Below, in pieces: positions 8,881 to 19,288 of a DNA stretch of 64,000 nt (position 1 is the first letter of the stretch; each line of letters opens with the position of its first letter). Position numbers and translations under genes: made by a program. Below the pieces are notes generated by a model. The model was not told where the DNA came from. It did not search any database and saw nothing but the letters and a program-made list of their open reading frames with translations. Source of the stretch: Peltaster fructicola (Eukaryota > Ascomycota > Dothideomycetes); the NCBI GenBank assembly GCA_001592805.2, contig CP051139.1:4526001-4590000 (forward strand), read 5' to 3'.

Positions 8881-10550
8881 CTATTGCGTGACATCGATCG
8901 GTTTGACGAGCATAACAGGAGGCACGTACCTATGCCGTGCACCACCGACGAACCACAGCCCTACACTAATCACCATCCAGGCCGCAAAGATGACAATCGC
9001 CCAGTTGAAGTCGGCCACCCACGTATCGTCGCCAATAGATGGCGCCTCAGGAAAGAAGCTGAAGACGAATGCCACTGCCAGAAATGCAAGAGCAAAGTCA
9101 TTGATCATTCCGCCCCACGATCCGAGGGACCATCGTCGTGGCAGCAAAGGCTCTCCTCGTAATCTCTTGAGCCTGACACATCCGATGGCGATGATGTATG
9201 TGAAGAGCAGCGCCGCATTCGACACAGACAAGATTGCGTTCAACGCCACATCTGATCCGAAGTTGATACACAGCAGAACGAACGAGATGGCAAGACTGGC
9301 CAGCAGAGCGTTAAATGGTACATTCCAGTATGTTGACACCTGATGGATCCAGTTAGAGAAAGGAAGACCTTGGTCACGAGCGAATGCCCAGATCTGTCGA
9401 GATGTCGTTGCAACATTGGTGAGCAGCCCGAAGAATGACAGCAGAACCAAGACTGAGCATAAGACAAGTGTGCCCGCATTCGACTGGGTCGCTGCATACA
9501 GAATCTGGACCACCGGCATTGTACTGTCGTCGCCTAGCAATCCATCGAGATCGGTGATGCAGAAACAGAAGGTGATCAGCATGACGATACCAAAGATGCC
9601 ATTCAATGTGACCGACCACATCATCGCCCTCGGCAATTGCAGTGAAGCGTCTTCAAGCTCTTCGGACATGTGGGCTCCGCAGTCTGAGCCTGCCAAACAC
9701 CACAGAGGTGCCACAATGCCGACTAGGACCGAAAATCCTTGCGTCGACCAGCCAGAGCCGTTGTACGTTGAGGTGAACACTGTCGTGGCATCCGTGTGAG
9801 GGCTCATTGTCCAGAAGATGATGATGAAGACGACGAATGCCAGGACATGCACCACCAATATCATGCTCTCTGCAAGAGCCAACCGTCTGGCCAGGAAGAA
9901 GTTGAAGAAGAAGGCTAGGAACATGAAGGCCATGGCAATGAGCGTCGCCTGCCACAGCTCTCCAATGTCAGCGTCGGGATAGCTGATCAACACCATCTGT
10001 GTAACCAATCCGCAGACCTGTTGGGCGACCGCTGGATTGCCTAGAGATGGTGAGCTACGATGCGCTCAGAGGCTTCAACATACCTGCTACCCATCCCAGG
10101 CACGAGAACCAGGCCACGAGGTAGGACAGGAAAGCCTGCATATTGCGCGGCGCCAGCTCAGATACATAGTGGTACTGGCCACCAGCTGTAGGCGCCATGC
10201 TAGCCATCTCTGCAATCGACGCAATCACTGCAACCATGCCGAGCCATACACTGATGAAGAGGTAGATGCTTCCTGCAAGACCACCCTCGCCGAAGCTTAG
10301 TTGGGACGTCAGAAGCACACCTTCCCATGTCGACTGTAGTATGACGACGAAAGCAAGGACAGAAAAAAATCTAAATGTTCTCTAGCATCAACAAGTTAGA
10401 GTGAACTCGTAGGCCGTAGCACCGACATACAAGTAGTTCTTGCTTCCTACCTAGACGAAGCATATCAACCCTGTCCTGATCATTTCCATCGCCAGGTTTC
10501 GTGTTGAGGTCATTGACGATCGTCTCGACTAGATCTTTCTCATGCCCCAT
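8881..10550 (-). CDS. APC-family amino acid / GABA / choline permease
   Basis: Three exons (10550..10431, 10381..10084, 10040..8881) separated by introns of 49 and 43 bases give 525 residues. The joins restore the family's conserved N-terminus: LGRKQELL then RTFRFFSVLAFVVILQSTWEG, and GWVAGNPAVAQQVCGLV. It contains the APC signature segments EMASMAPTAGGQYHYVSELA and LAGSDCGAHMSEELEDAS, and about 12 hydrophobic helices. Fungal relatives (Uga4/Hnm1 group) import GABA, choline or polyamines at the plasma membrane; substrate cannot be decided here. The short hydrophilic N-terminus (MGHEKDLVETI) is cytosolic. Confidence 0.9.
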
Positions 10551-11280
10551 CTTGTGTGTGAGAAATGCGTGCACGAGGACGGACGGAAGCGACAGGACGG
10601 GAGGAGAGTACTTATCTGTGGCAAGCTGTGACGGCTATGAGGGTGCATTCAGCTCGCATGCATGACTGGCGCAAGGCGTGCATGTACCGAAAGGTGACTT
10701 GCTCGCCCAACTGGTATCTGCGGCCGACGAGACCCTGGTATGCGCGAGTGCGAGCCAGTGGCAGACAAGCTTTTGACGATCTTTGGCCCTACGAGTGTCA
10801 GGTGTAGTTTATGCATCCCGGATATCATGATAGGAGCCTTCGGGAGAACTGCTTCGCAGCGATGCCGTGCTATCATCAGGATTGCCCTCGTGTCTCGAGT
10901 CATCGGAAGCCGGGGCTTCTTGACAGTCTTGATGGCTTTGAAGCGCTACGACAGTGGTGTAGTGTATCCAGCGATGTGCTATCTGTAATCGGTGCTCTCG
11001 AAGGTCCAGATTGTGATCTGAGCACAGACCATCCACCCGCTTGTTTATGTGACTTCATCCGTAAATTGGACCGGTGCAGACTATCTTTCATGCAACAAAG
11101 TACATCCCTGCACTCGACAGTGAGTATAGTGCGGCCGCACATAGAGAGATACGTAAGTCTGCATTTGACTGGAACATTCGGTGAGCTGCAATGCGGTGCT
11201 TCAGATATGCTATACACCAAACTACTGATGCTTTCAGAAAGTCGTGCATCTTGGCAGTGCGCGCAGCTCAACCGTGAGCA
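10551..11280. other. Intergenic between permease and CYTH genes
   Basis: A 730-base head-to-head spacer. It has several short open frames in both directions, including one of 174 codons on the plus strand (10811..11335), none with family resemblance. It probably holds both promoters. Confidence 0.45.
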
Positions 11281-12147
11281 ATGCCCTCAGCCTTGCTTGC
11301 GTCGCGTCGTCTGCAGATGGCATATCCCAATCTAGCGATACGCCGAGCTCTCCTGGCATCAAGCTCTTCAACACGAGCTCGGGAGACAGCACAACTAACC
11401 TCGAAGCTTGAAGTCGAGCGCAAGTTTCGACCATCTCAGTTCTTGAGTCGTCAGCTCGCATTCGCGATTGAATGTCAGAACCCGCGTCCATATCAAATCA
11501 AGCTTGACAACCTCACACTTCGCTGCCACAACGTTCACCTCATCAACGATCGATACTTCGACATCGATAACCGCCTTGCGCTTGCAGGGTCGTGGGCTCG
11601 ACGTCGATCTCAAACGTCGGTAGATCTGCTGTCGGAATGGAGGTCAGAGACTACCACCTGGGAAGTCAAGCAGAGTCTCGGCGGAAACTACATCAATTCA
11701 GCTATGGTCGAGCATGAAGGTCGTCCCAAAGTCTTTGAGCTCTGGCGTGAGCACTTCTCGCGAACACTCGACGAAGATCGGGACATATCGTTCGACTTGG
11801 ACACGTATCGGATGATTTGGACCGCTCTCGACGAGGGAGATACTGATCTCTCGCCCGAGCATTATCATGTCATCCTGGACTTTGTCACCTCTCCTGCAGC
11901 AAGCTTCAACCCTCATCAACGAGATCCATTCTCACATACGGTAGGCGAAGTGGAAAAAACTTGTGAGGTGAGAGGAGGCTACGATACGGAGGAGCATGAC
12001 CGATTGAGGCAGCTCGTTGTGAAAGACATGGACGACTGCATTGCAGCGTTTCTGTGTCGGCATCCCACCATGTTCCAGACCACGCTGCCTCCTGTCGGTA
12101 AACTCAGTGCATTAGCCGCGTGGAAGAAAGGTAAGATCAACTCGTGA
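11281..12147 (+). CDS. CYTH-domain phosphatase, thiamine triphosphatase-like
   Basis: A 288-residue single-exon protein. The CYTH ExExK signature is seen as LEVERKF (residues 43-49), which binds triphosphate and metal in the family. Later family blocks are YFDIDNRLALAGSWARRRS (the DTYFDTPDLxL-RxR region) and TWEVKQSLGG (the WxxKxP-like strand). The family includes thiamine triphosphatase, inorganic triphosphatase and class IV adenylyl cyclase; fungal members of this size are usually called ThTPase-like. The N-terminus is Arg/Ser/Ala-rich (RRALLASSSSTRARE) and could be a mitochondrial presequence; the second ATG at 11317 is an alternative start. Catalytic substrate is inferred. Confidence 0.75.
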   Translation: MPSALLASRRLQMAYPNLAIRRALLASSSSTRARETAQLTSKLEVERKFRPSQFLSRQLAFAIECQNPRPYQIKLDNLTLRCHNVHLINDRYFDIDNRLALAGSWARRRSQTSVDLLSEWRSETTTWEVKQSLGGNYINSAMVEHEGRPKVFELWREHFSRTLDEDRDISFDLDTYRMIWTALDEGDTDLSPEHYHVILDFVTSPAASFNPHQRDPFSHTVGEVEKTCEVRGGYDTEEHDRLRQLVVKDMDDCIAAFLCRHPTMFQTTLPPVGKLSALAAWKKGKINS

Positions 12148-12643
12148 AGGGTGGCAGTAGTCTAATGCTGTTGTGAGCGGCAGATATTATAGCTGGGACA
12201 GTCTAGGAGGCTTGATCCATTTGTCAAGCCACTTCAGCCACGATGAAAGGTAACTTGCTGGTGACTATACGGCATGACCGTACAACACGGCAATGATCAG
12301 ATATGATCGCAAGTGATCAAAGATGACCAAGTTCAAATTGTAGCGAGTCTTGCGTGATTAGGAGTGCTGGAGCAGCTCCTCTAACCCGCTGTATGTGTAA
12401 GCAGGTAGCAACGCTACGATAAGACTACAGTCTACTCTCTTGAACCACTCGTGAACGTGCGTGTAGTCTATCACGGGGTTGTCCCATTCCTGTCTCTTTG
12501 AATGCTTGTCATGTTGATGCTCTAGCCTGCGGTGGTAGGATATCCAAATCGAAGCCGACACCCTCAAATTTCTGTCTAGCATCACCGAAATTCAATCATC
12601 GACGCAGATCGAGAGCGACAGTATTGTCCATACGCCTTGAAGC
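12148..12643. other. Intergenic before KTI12 with short phased GATC repeats
   Basis: A 496-base spacer. At about 12292-12330 four TGATC/TGACC words occur 10-11 bases apart, roughly one helix turn. No gene was seen. Confidence 0.45.
12292..12330. repeat. Short helically phased TGATC repeats
   Basis: TGATCAG, TGATCGC, TGATCAA and TGACCAA follow one another at intervals of 10-11 bases. This could be a cluster of regulator sites or chance. Confidence 0.3.
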
Positions 12644-13572
12644 ATGCCAGTATGCGTCTCATATCGCACATATCCGCCGACTGATGCATCTCACAGCTTA
12701 TCTTAATCTCTGGCTACCCAAGCTCGGGAAAGACGACTCGATCACAACAGATCGTCGACAACTTCACCCGACGCATAGCGGACTCGAATGAGCCGCGGAT
12801 CAAGCGTCTGAAAGTCCATCACATCCACGATCAGAATCTTGGGTTGACGCGAGACGTCTATGCTGCTGCACGACCTGAGAAGGATGCTCGTGCCACATTC
12901 TCGTCAGCTATCAAGCGATACCTGACACGCGATGATATAGTCGTCGCAGATGGCATGAACTACATCAAAGGCTTTAGGTATCAACTATACTGCGAGGCAA
13001 AAGCAGTACAGACGCCGAATTGTGTCGTCCACATAGGCACTCCAACAGATCAATGCCGAGCATTCAACGAGCAGGCGCTTGAAACAGGCACTGGCGGCTA
13101 TCAGCCAGAGGTGTTCGATAACCTGGTCTTTCGCTACGAGGAGCCTAATGGTATGAACCGGTGGGACGCTCCGCTCTTCACTGTACCTCACGATGACCCT
13201 GAAGCACCCTACGATGCTATCTGGGAGGCTATGGTCGGATCAGACGGAAAGGTCAAGGTAGTGCGTCCCAATGCTGCAACAGTGGTCAGGCCTGCCACGG
13301 AGCAAGACATCCTCTATGAGCTTGACAAGAGCACATCTGAAGTTGTCACAAGCATTACGATATGGCAGCAAGATCATCCGGGCGAGGGTGGTGGCATAGT
13401 CAATGTGGCAGGCAGCGAGAAGACAATACAGCTACCCATGACTGCGCCATCGTTACCGCAGCTGCAAAGGCTGAGGAGGCAATTCATACAGCTCAACAGA
13501 CAGCACACACTGGGCAAAAGTAGGCTCAAAGAGCTGTTCATAGACTATCTCAACGACTCCTTTGAGACTTGA
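12644..13572 (+). CDS. KTI12: KTI12-like Elongator-associated P-loop protein
   Basis: Exon 1 is only six bases (12644..12649, ATG CCA), followed by a 47-base intron (12650..12696; GTATGC donor, CTGAT branch, ACAG end) and exon 2 to 13572; 293 residues in total. Only this join supplies the start and the Walker A motif GYPSSGKT (residues 8-15); a model beginning at the first long-frame ATG would lack the NTP-binding site. The remainder (HIHDQNLGLTRDVYAAA, VVADGMNYIKGFRYQLYCEA, YEEPNGMNRWDAPLF) is characteristic of Kti12. The yeast protein (313 residues) is a tRNA-binding ATPase that regulates Elongator in wobble-uridine modification. The gene ends 30 bases from the convergent ARP2 stop. Confidence 0.9.
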
Positions 13573-13602
13573 GCGAGGTATAGCTCACAACTTTTGCATT
13601 TA

Positions 13603-14864
13603 TCATCGTGCACCGAGCTTCTCTAATGCTCGTACACCTTGCTCTTCCCACTCTTGTTTGGATACCCACATGTTCTCTTTGTCGGCCATAATGTTGGCAA
13701 GCACAGCACCGCCGAGGAATACCATGTGTCGTCGTCTTGGTGGATCCTCAATGCGCACCTTGAACTTGCCTAGTCGTTCTGGGTTGCCGTTGAGGACCTT
13801 TGTCAACCACAGCTGCTTGATCTCTTTCTCCATTCTGGATGGCAGACCTGGGTACATGCTGCTACCGCCACTCAGGACGATCGCGCGGTAGAGGGAAGAT
13901 CGGATGTCCACATCTGCGGCTTGTATTGTGTTGAATAAGAACTCTGCGATTCCAGGCTGTTCAACGTCGACAAGATGAGGTTGAAACAGACACTCAGGTG
14001 CCTCGAAGCGCTCGCTGCCCACTCGGATCACGCGACCATCCGGCAGCGTGTATGATTCCACCAGCACTGTGGTGTCCTCGGACAGCTTTTGGTCGAGGGC
14101 TAGATCGTAGCTGACATAGCACAGCTTCTCCTTGATCGCTCGGACCGTCTCGAAATCTGCTGTTCGGTTGAGTGCATATCCTCTCCGCAGCAGCAGGTTG
14201 ATCAAGTTCCTTGTGACGTCTCGACCCGCGACATCCAGTCGCCGCGTGAGATGATTGAGCACCGTAGATTCGTAGACCGGCACGATATGCGTCACACCAT
14301 CTCCACTGTCCACCACAACGCCAGAGCTGAGGCCTTGCGCATAGAGTGCGAGCACCGCCTGGATCGCAACATAGACGCCGCCAAAGTTGTACCGCTCGAA
14401 CATGACCTCGCACATCTGCTCTCGGTTCTTGAGTGGGTTCATAGGTGGCTCTGTGAGGAGAATCTTGCGGCCTGTAGGGTCCAGCTTCATCTTCTCGAAG
14501 AATGTGTAGTCCCAGACGTGTTGCATGTCGTCCCACCTTTTGACTATACCGTTCTCCATAGGATATGTGATTTGTAGCATCGATCTTGCTGCGGCTGCCT
14601 CATCACCGCACATAATATCTTTTAGCACGATGTCACCAGCCTGCTCTTCCGTTCGTAATATTGGTCGTCCGACGATCGAAGGAAACTGGTGATCTGGGAA
14701 GTTCTGATAATACTGTCAGTTGTGAGTCTCAGTATTGGCGACTGCACCTACTTGACCAGCATAACCAGCCTTGAGGAAACCTGTACCTCCATCGAGGACT
14801 GTTGCGCAGTTAGTCGCTGCGCGAGCTGAGTACTGTCGACTCTACCTATAGGCACTTCCGCCAT
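13603..14864 (-). CDS. ARP2: Actin-related protein 2 (ARP2/3 complex)
   Basis: Three exons, 14864..14846 (19 bases), 14798..14752 (47 bases) and 14703..13603, with introns of 47 and 48 bases, give 388 residues; the family length is about 390. The spliced start reads [20 protein letters not shown] and [16 protein letters not shown], containing the first phosphate-binding loop. The second loop is [17 protein letters not shown] and the adenosine motif is [18 protein letters not shown]. The ARP2-specific tail ([20 protein letters not shown]) is present. Together with Arp3 it nucleates branched actin at endocytic patches. Two tiny 5' exons make it easy to truncate in automated models. Confidence 0.95.
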
Positions 14865-15224
14865 GATTGCAGCGAGCGATGTGCCACTCTAGAAAGTAGA
14901 CGCTCGCACGTGTTGGGAGGAAGGGGGTCGCGCGAGGTGGAGTGTATAGCTACTCAAGAGCTTGTGAGCAGAATGGCCTGAATGTGAGGGCACTGCCTGC
15001 ACACACGCAGCCCGTGGGGCCAACGAACGTCGTCACTGTTGGATCTTGGCTGCCTCAGGCACCAGCTGGTTCAATCTTGTGGCTCTGAAGAACACTTGCA
15101 CTGCACAGTACAGTACATGTTTTCTTATTTCAAGCTCTACAGTCGCCGTGGCGATGCCGACGCTACTTGTCGATGGTCGCATACGCGCAATTCCACAGAG
15201 TGTTCCTACTGTGATAGCTAGGCA
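14865..15224. other. Intergenic, ARP2 promoter
   Basis: A 360-base region upstream of ARP2 and downstream of the kinase-like gene. No further gene is seen. Confidence 0.5.
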
Positions 15225-16022
15225 TCACATCTTGACCTCAACGTCCTTGTTGTCGTTGTACCTCCACGAGGTGTAGTCCTCTCTCAACTTTCGATCAAGC
15301 TCACCGATTGCAACCCAGTCATTGCGTTCATCAGACAGAAGCTGTCTCGCTTCCTCCTGCAGCTGACCCTTCAACACTGGATCACCTAAGAGTTCAGCAG
15401 AATCAAAGTCGATGAGAATGGCATTTCCAGAGCTGTCCACACAGACATTCATCTCATTGATGTCGTTATGGGCATATCCAAGATTGTGCAGATGTCTCAC
15501 GGCTGAGACGATCTGCAAAATCCACCGCTCAGCCACAGAGTCACTAACACGTCTCTCCTGTATCGCTTCAAGCATGTTGCGTTCGTAGCGAGAAAGGCAG
15601 AGCTTCTTGATACGTCCTTCATCAACCACACAGCCGTGGTATATCGCAATGTTAGGATGAGGCTGTTCCGCAAGTAGCTCGTATAACGTAGCCTCGCTCA
15701 AGAATCGATCGGCCACAAAATGTCGACCTGGCTGAGCATCTATCCATTCGAAGGAGGGTGATTTGAGATAGTGCACCTGGTTCTTGTCGTCTGGAACCTT
15801 TCTGAAGGATTCTGGACACAGTGGATAGATGTTCTCGTCCGAGACCTCTGACAAAGCTGACAACAGGTCGTCGAGCTCAAGGTTCTGAGCCGGCGTCGCT
15901 AAATGGCCTGCAAATGGCTTGCCATCAATGATAGCGGTCACAGAGGTGTAGCTGAAGTCACCATGATCATCAATCACTTCTTGTGTATGGAATGTGGATC
16001 CATCTGGCATCGCCCACTCCAT
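15225..16022 (-). CDS. Degenerate protein-kinase-like protein
   Basis: A frame whose first in-frame ATG is at 16022 (265 residues). The frame stays open to 16175 and beyond without an ATG, so an upstream exon is possible (a GCCTAAC branch-like site lies near 16130). The kinase core is recognisable: PNIAIYHGCVV, a helix ending VSAVRHLHNLG, then YAHNDINEMNVCVD, where the catalytic loop reads HND instead of HRD but keeps Asp and Asn. The metal-binding DFG is replaced in ILIDFDSAE by DFD. Such HND/DFD kinase-like proteins are a fungal-expanded group with unclear activity. No signal peptide is claimed. Substrate and role unknown. Confidence 0.65.
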   Translation of the reverse strand: MEWAMPDGSTFHTQEVIDDHGDFSYTSVTAIIDGKPFAGHLATPAQNLELDDLLSALSEVSDENIYPLCPESFRKVPDDKNQVHYLKSPSFEWIDAQPGRHFVADRFLSEATLYELLAEQPHPNIAIYHGCVVDEGRIKKLCLSRYERNMLEAIQERRVSDSVAERWILQIVSAVRHLHNLGYAHNDINEMNVCVDSSGNAILIDFDSAELLGDPVLKGQLQEEARQLLSDERNDWVAIGELDRKLREDYTSWRYNDNKDVEVKM

Positions 16023-16753
16023 CGCGAAGCGCTCGTGCTTTCTGTCGTGCTTCGGCTGTTTGAGATATGCCAGGGTATCGGAAGACCAGGACAAATTATC
16101 AGCCTCGTTTGACAGTGCAGCGCATAAGGTTAGGCCGAGTACACATATTCGACAGGTCACACAACATGAGTACAAACCACTGGCGACTAGAAGCGGTATC
16201 TCGTCGGCCTTGACGGCATTCCTGCGCGCTGAAAGATCCGGAGAGGAATTATTCGTGCTGTGCTAAACCGTCAGACACACCATCAAACAGCATTGAGACG
16301 ATCGGGTCGCTGTCGAAGCTATGCAAGTTCTGGCTCTACACGTGAGGGACCGTTGACTTTCAGTCTATCATGCCGACGGAACGGCATCCTTCCCCGTCAG
16401 CAAAGCTGCAGCGCTCACAACCAATGAAGTCTCGCCAGAAGGCAGACTCCCAAGCTAGAGTTCGGTAACGAGGCAACCATGGCGTCTAATGACTGTGCTT
16501 TAAGCTTGAGCACTATCCTACCTTTCCTATCCATCCTGCCCTCTTCATTCTCGTTCATACGGTTGTTTGTCAGCGTTGCTATCTTGCTTGCAGCTCGGCG
16601 TTCAGTAAGCTTCATTGGTACCCATCCTCCTCAGTCGAAAAAAACAGCAGATAAATCACGGCAATCAGCAGTCCCAGCAACATTATTCCATCCACAGTCA
16701 CCGATATGAAACATTAATATCTGGTCCATTGGTGACATGTCAATTGGCCGCCA
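16023..16753. other. Head-to-head spacer before the 844-residue protein gene
   Basis: It holds the uncertain 5' end of the kinase-like gene and the promoter of the next gene. A 76-codon plus-strand frame at 16479..16709 has a hydrophobic stretch but no family resemblance. Confidence 0.4.
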
Positions 16754-19288
16754 ATGGCGGCTATCCCTCCAGGACTTCTGCGATCAGGCGCTGCTCTGCA
16801 GAGCACTTCCTTGGTCGAGAACCCAGCATCACAACTCCCTGGAGGTGCTTGCAACTTCAGAGAACTAGCACGAGGCACCAAATCACCCGTCTGTGGTTGC
16901 AAGCGCTTCTGGCTCAATGGCGCGACTGCAACAGCCGAGCATGATAACGCGTGGTGCTTTTGTGGCCATCATGCTTGCTTTCATAACGCAGTGAGCCAGC
17001 AATCTCAAAGACTCTCCACTCCATCTTCAACCCTTCCTCGCATTGAGGCTGTCCCGACCGACCTCGTTCGACGCACACCAGAAGGATATGTCTCAGTACA
17101 GCAAGCCGAGCTCCTAGCAGCGCCTGCAGGCCTAGGTATTAGGCCGGACTCACGATCGCAATCACAATCCATCAACACAAGAGTATGGGAAGCACTTAAT
17201 GGGTTCGCGAGGCAGCAGGAAGGTGAGCCATACTCTGGAAGGACATCACAGCTTCCATCGACTGCTGTAAGTGTGGTAGGCGGTACACAAGATGTCGGCC
17301 GAGTGATGGGACCACCAGTCAAGATCCCACCCACCACTGTCACGCGACCAGGTGCAGAGGACTTCCAGGGCAGCGCAACAGAGGTCGCGACACCAAGCAT
17401 TGCTGGCACACCCGATCCACAAGCCTTTCTACCTCCAGGGTCACAAGCAAAGCGTTCGCCTGGTCGACAAGCCGAATTCGCTCAGCTTGAGGTCTCCCAA
17501 CGTGCTGGGAACACACAGAGTGGACCTAGCCTCTCCAACCATGAGGTGATGAACCTTTTGCGTGCGCACGCCAATCGACTCGACGCGCTCGAGAGCATGT
17601 CTTTTTCACACGTACCTGTGGAAGAAGTCAACGAGAAGTTTGAGTTCTTCGACAGCAGGTTGCTAGATTTGGAGCAATGGCGTGTGGAAAGCGAAGCTTC
17701 CGTGAAGACTTCTCACGATGAGAGGCCCAGCCGGAAGCGAAGGCTCCTACCTGCAGAGACGAGCTCCTTTGCATCTGATGAGTCCTTCGACATAACTGCA
17801 GCTGCGCATGCCGAAGCTGCTGTGCTAGCTACCATCGCCACAAATGCAGAGATCGGTCCTCGTATCGAGATGCTGGAGAACAGGGTCAATGACCTTGAGA
17901 GAGCGGCCTTGCCATCATTCAGCAATCCATGGAAGGTACAAGTTGTGCTTCTTCCGTGGGGTCGCGACCTGCGAGGCATATGGTTCCCGTCGTTCGATGT
18001 GACACAACAATCGATCACTTCACCGGCTGATGCTGATGAGTGGACTGGCGCACAATCCCAGGTTAAGACATCCTTTAGGTCATCATCGAGCGACGCGTGG
18101 ACGACGGAATCAATACAAGCATGGGCAGAGAACGCTCAAGACTGGTTATCTCCCAAAGCATGCGGCCCATCGGGCACAGTATACCAGCGCCTGGCCAGTC
18201 GAGGCATGGTTCGCGAAGTCGTCTTTACCGCTGCTGATTCACGACACATCCTGGACGTTCTCACAGCCACCTTTAAGCACGTGCTTCCGTCATCCAAAAG
18301 CAATGTTCACGCGGATTGGAAGAAGTATCAAGCTTTGCAGACGCCGTTCCTACCTCTGCGGAAAGTGCGCAAATCGACACGGCTCCGTTTCTTGAGCCAT
18401 GCCGAGATGGTAACATCTGCTACATGGACAGCCGGCTTCCTCGAATCAAGCGTGTTCATGAAAGTGGGCGATGGTCAACGTCGACTATATATAACGACGC
18501 CATCAGCATATCAGCAGGCAGATAATGAAGGTTTCACTTGGCAACAGATTCGCCACCTGCCTGCCAGGGACGCCAGTGGCAATGAACAGGCTGGTCAGAT
18601 TGATAGCAGCGTCGCCATCGAGGCTTGTTGGTCATACAACGATAAGATCGACCATGTGCCGAGTCTGCACTCGTCATTTGGTTCGTACGTCTCTCAAGCA
18701 GCATGGAGCACGAAGAGTCAACAATCGATAGACCACGGTATGGTAGGACAACTAACGCCAGCTCTATCCGGACCCGAACACAAACGCTCCAATTCTCTGC
18801 CCAGCTCGGCTTCGGTCCATGATGGTGTAAGGACAGTCCTCCCCAAACGTCGAGTGACCTCGTTCGAGACTGGTAGTGCCGTGCCTCTTGTGCTGAACAC
18901 TTCGACAGAGTCAACCAAGCGACGACGGCTGTCGAATTCACAAGAAGCTGAGCGTCGTGGCGTCAACTTCACGCCTCGGTGGTCTCGCGAGCCTCCTTCG
19001 CCCTTCTACTCCGAGCACGCTGCTGAGAACAGGAGTGAGGAGATCAGCGGCCGGAAGCGTGGCAACACTCCCTTCGCCTACGCCACACCACACAGCAACA
19101 ATCACTTCACCAATCCCATGGAAGTAGTGGGTGATGGCGACACTGAGCGCGACTCAGAAGTGTGTCAGAGCGACGACGAGAACGAAGAGGAATGGAACGG
19201 CATGGATGCAGCAGCGGCAACATCTACTGGTGGTGCATATGTCGATGAAGACGACGACGAATTTATGGACGAAGAAGACATGCCCTAG
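16754..19288 (+). CDS. Uncharacterised 844-residue protein with N-terminal Cys/His cluster and acidic tail
   Basis: A single exon. Near the start is a compact metal-site-like cluster: C47-x-C49-KRFWL, then WC68-x-C70-GH72-H73-A-C75-x-H77. A long disordered Ser/Gln/Pro region follows, with a coiled coil at about residues 265-320 (NLLRAHANRLDALESM). A folded C-terminal half is rich in Trp (for example WKVQVVLLPWGRDLRGIWFP, CGPSGTVYQRLASRG, SHAEMVTSATWTAGFL). The C-terminal 40 residues are mostly acidic (VDEDDDEFMDEEDMP). The acidic tail and basic KRRRLSNS/RKRR patches suggest a nuclear, chromatin or transcription role, which is inference. I do not recognise a named family. Confidence 0.8.
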   Translation: MAAIPPGLLRSGAALQSTSLVENPASQLPGGACNFRELARGTKSPVCGCKRFWLNGATATAEHDNAWCFCGHHACFHNAVSQQSQRLSTPSSTLPRIEAVPTDLVRRTPEGYVSVQQAELLAAPAGLGIRPDSRSQSQSINTRVWEALNGFARQQEGEPYSGRTSQLPSTAVSVVGGTQDVGRVMGPPVKIPPTTVTRPGAEDFQGSATEVATPSIAGTPDPQAFLPPGSQAKRSPGRQAEFAQLEVSQRAGNTQSGPSLSNHEVMNLLRAHANRLDALESMSFSHVPVEEVNEKFEFFDSRLLDLEQWRVESEASVKTSHDERPSRKRRLLPAETSSFASDESFDITAAAHAEAAVLATIATNAEIGPRIEMLENRVNDLERAALPSFSNPWKVQVVLLPWGRDLRGIWFPSFDVTQQSITSPADADEWTGAQSQVKTSFRSSSSDAWTTESIQAWAENAQDWLSPKACGPSGTVYQRLASRGMVREVVFTAADSRHILDVLTATFKHVLPSSKSNVHADWKKYQALQTPFLPLRKVRKSTRLRFLSHAEMVTSATWTAGFLESSVFMKVGDGQRRLYITTPSAYQQADNEGFTWQQIRHLPARDASGNEQAGQIDSSVAIEACWSYNDKIDHVPSLHSSFGSYVSQAAWSTKSQQSIDHGMVGQLTPALSGPEHKRSNSLPSSASVHDGVRTVLPKRRVTSFETGSAVPLVLNTSTESTKRRRLSNSQEAERRGVNFTPRWSREPPSPFYSEHAAENRSEEISGRKRGNTPFAYATPHSNNHFTNPMEVVGDGDTERDSEVCQSDDENEEEWNGMDAAAATSTGGAYVDEDDDEFMDEEDMP

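Noticed and set aside
10811-11335. A 174-codon plus-strand frame in the permease/CYTH spacer.
   Set aside because: Cys/Ser/His-scattered composition, no family resemblance, and it overlaps the start of the CYTH gene in another phase.
16022-16175. A signal peptide at the start of the kinase-like protein (CCVTCRICVLGLTL).
   Set aside because: The frame there starts with TTG and has no upstream ATG, so these residues may be non-coding or intronic.
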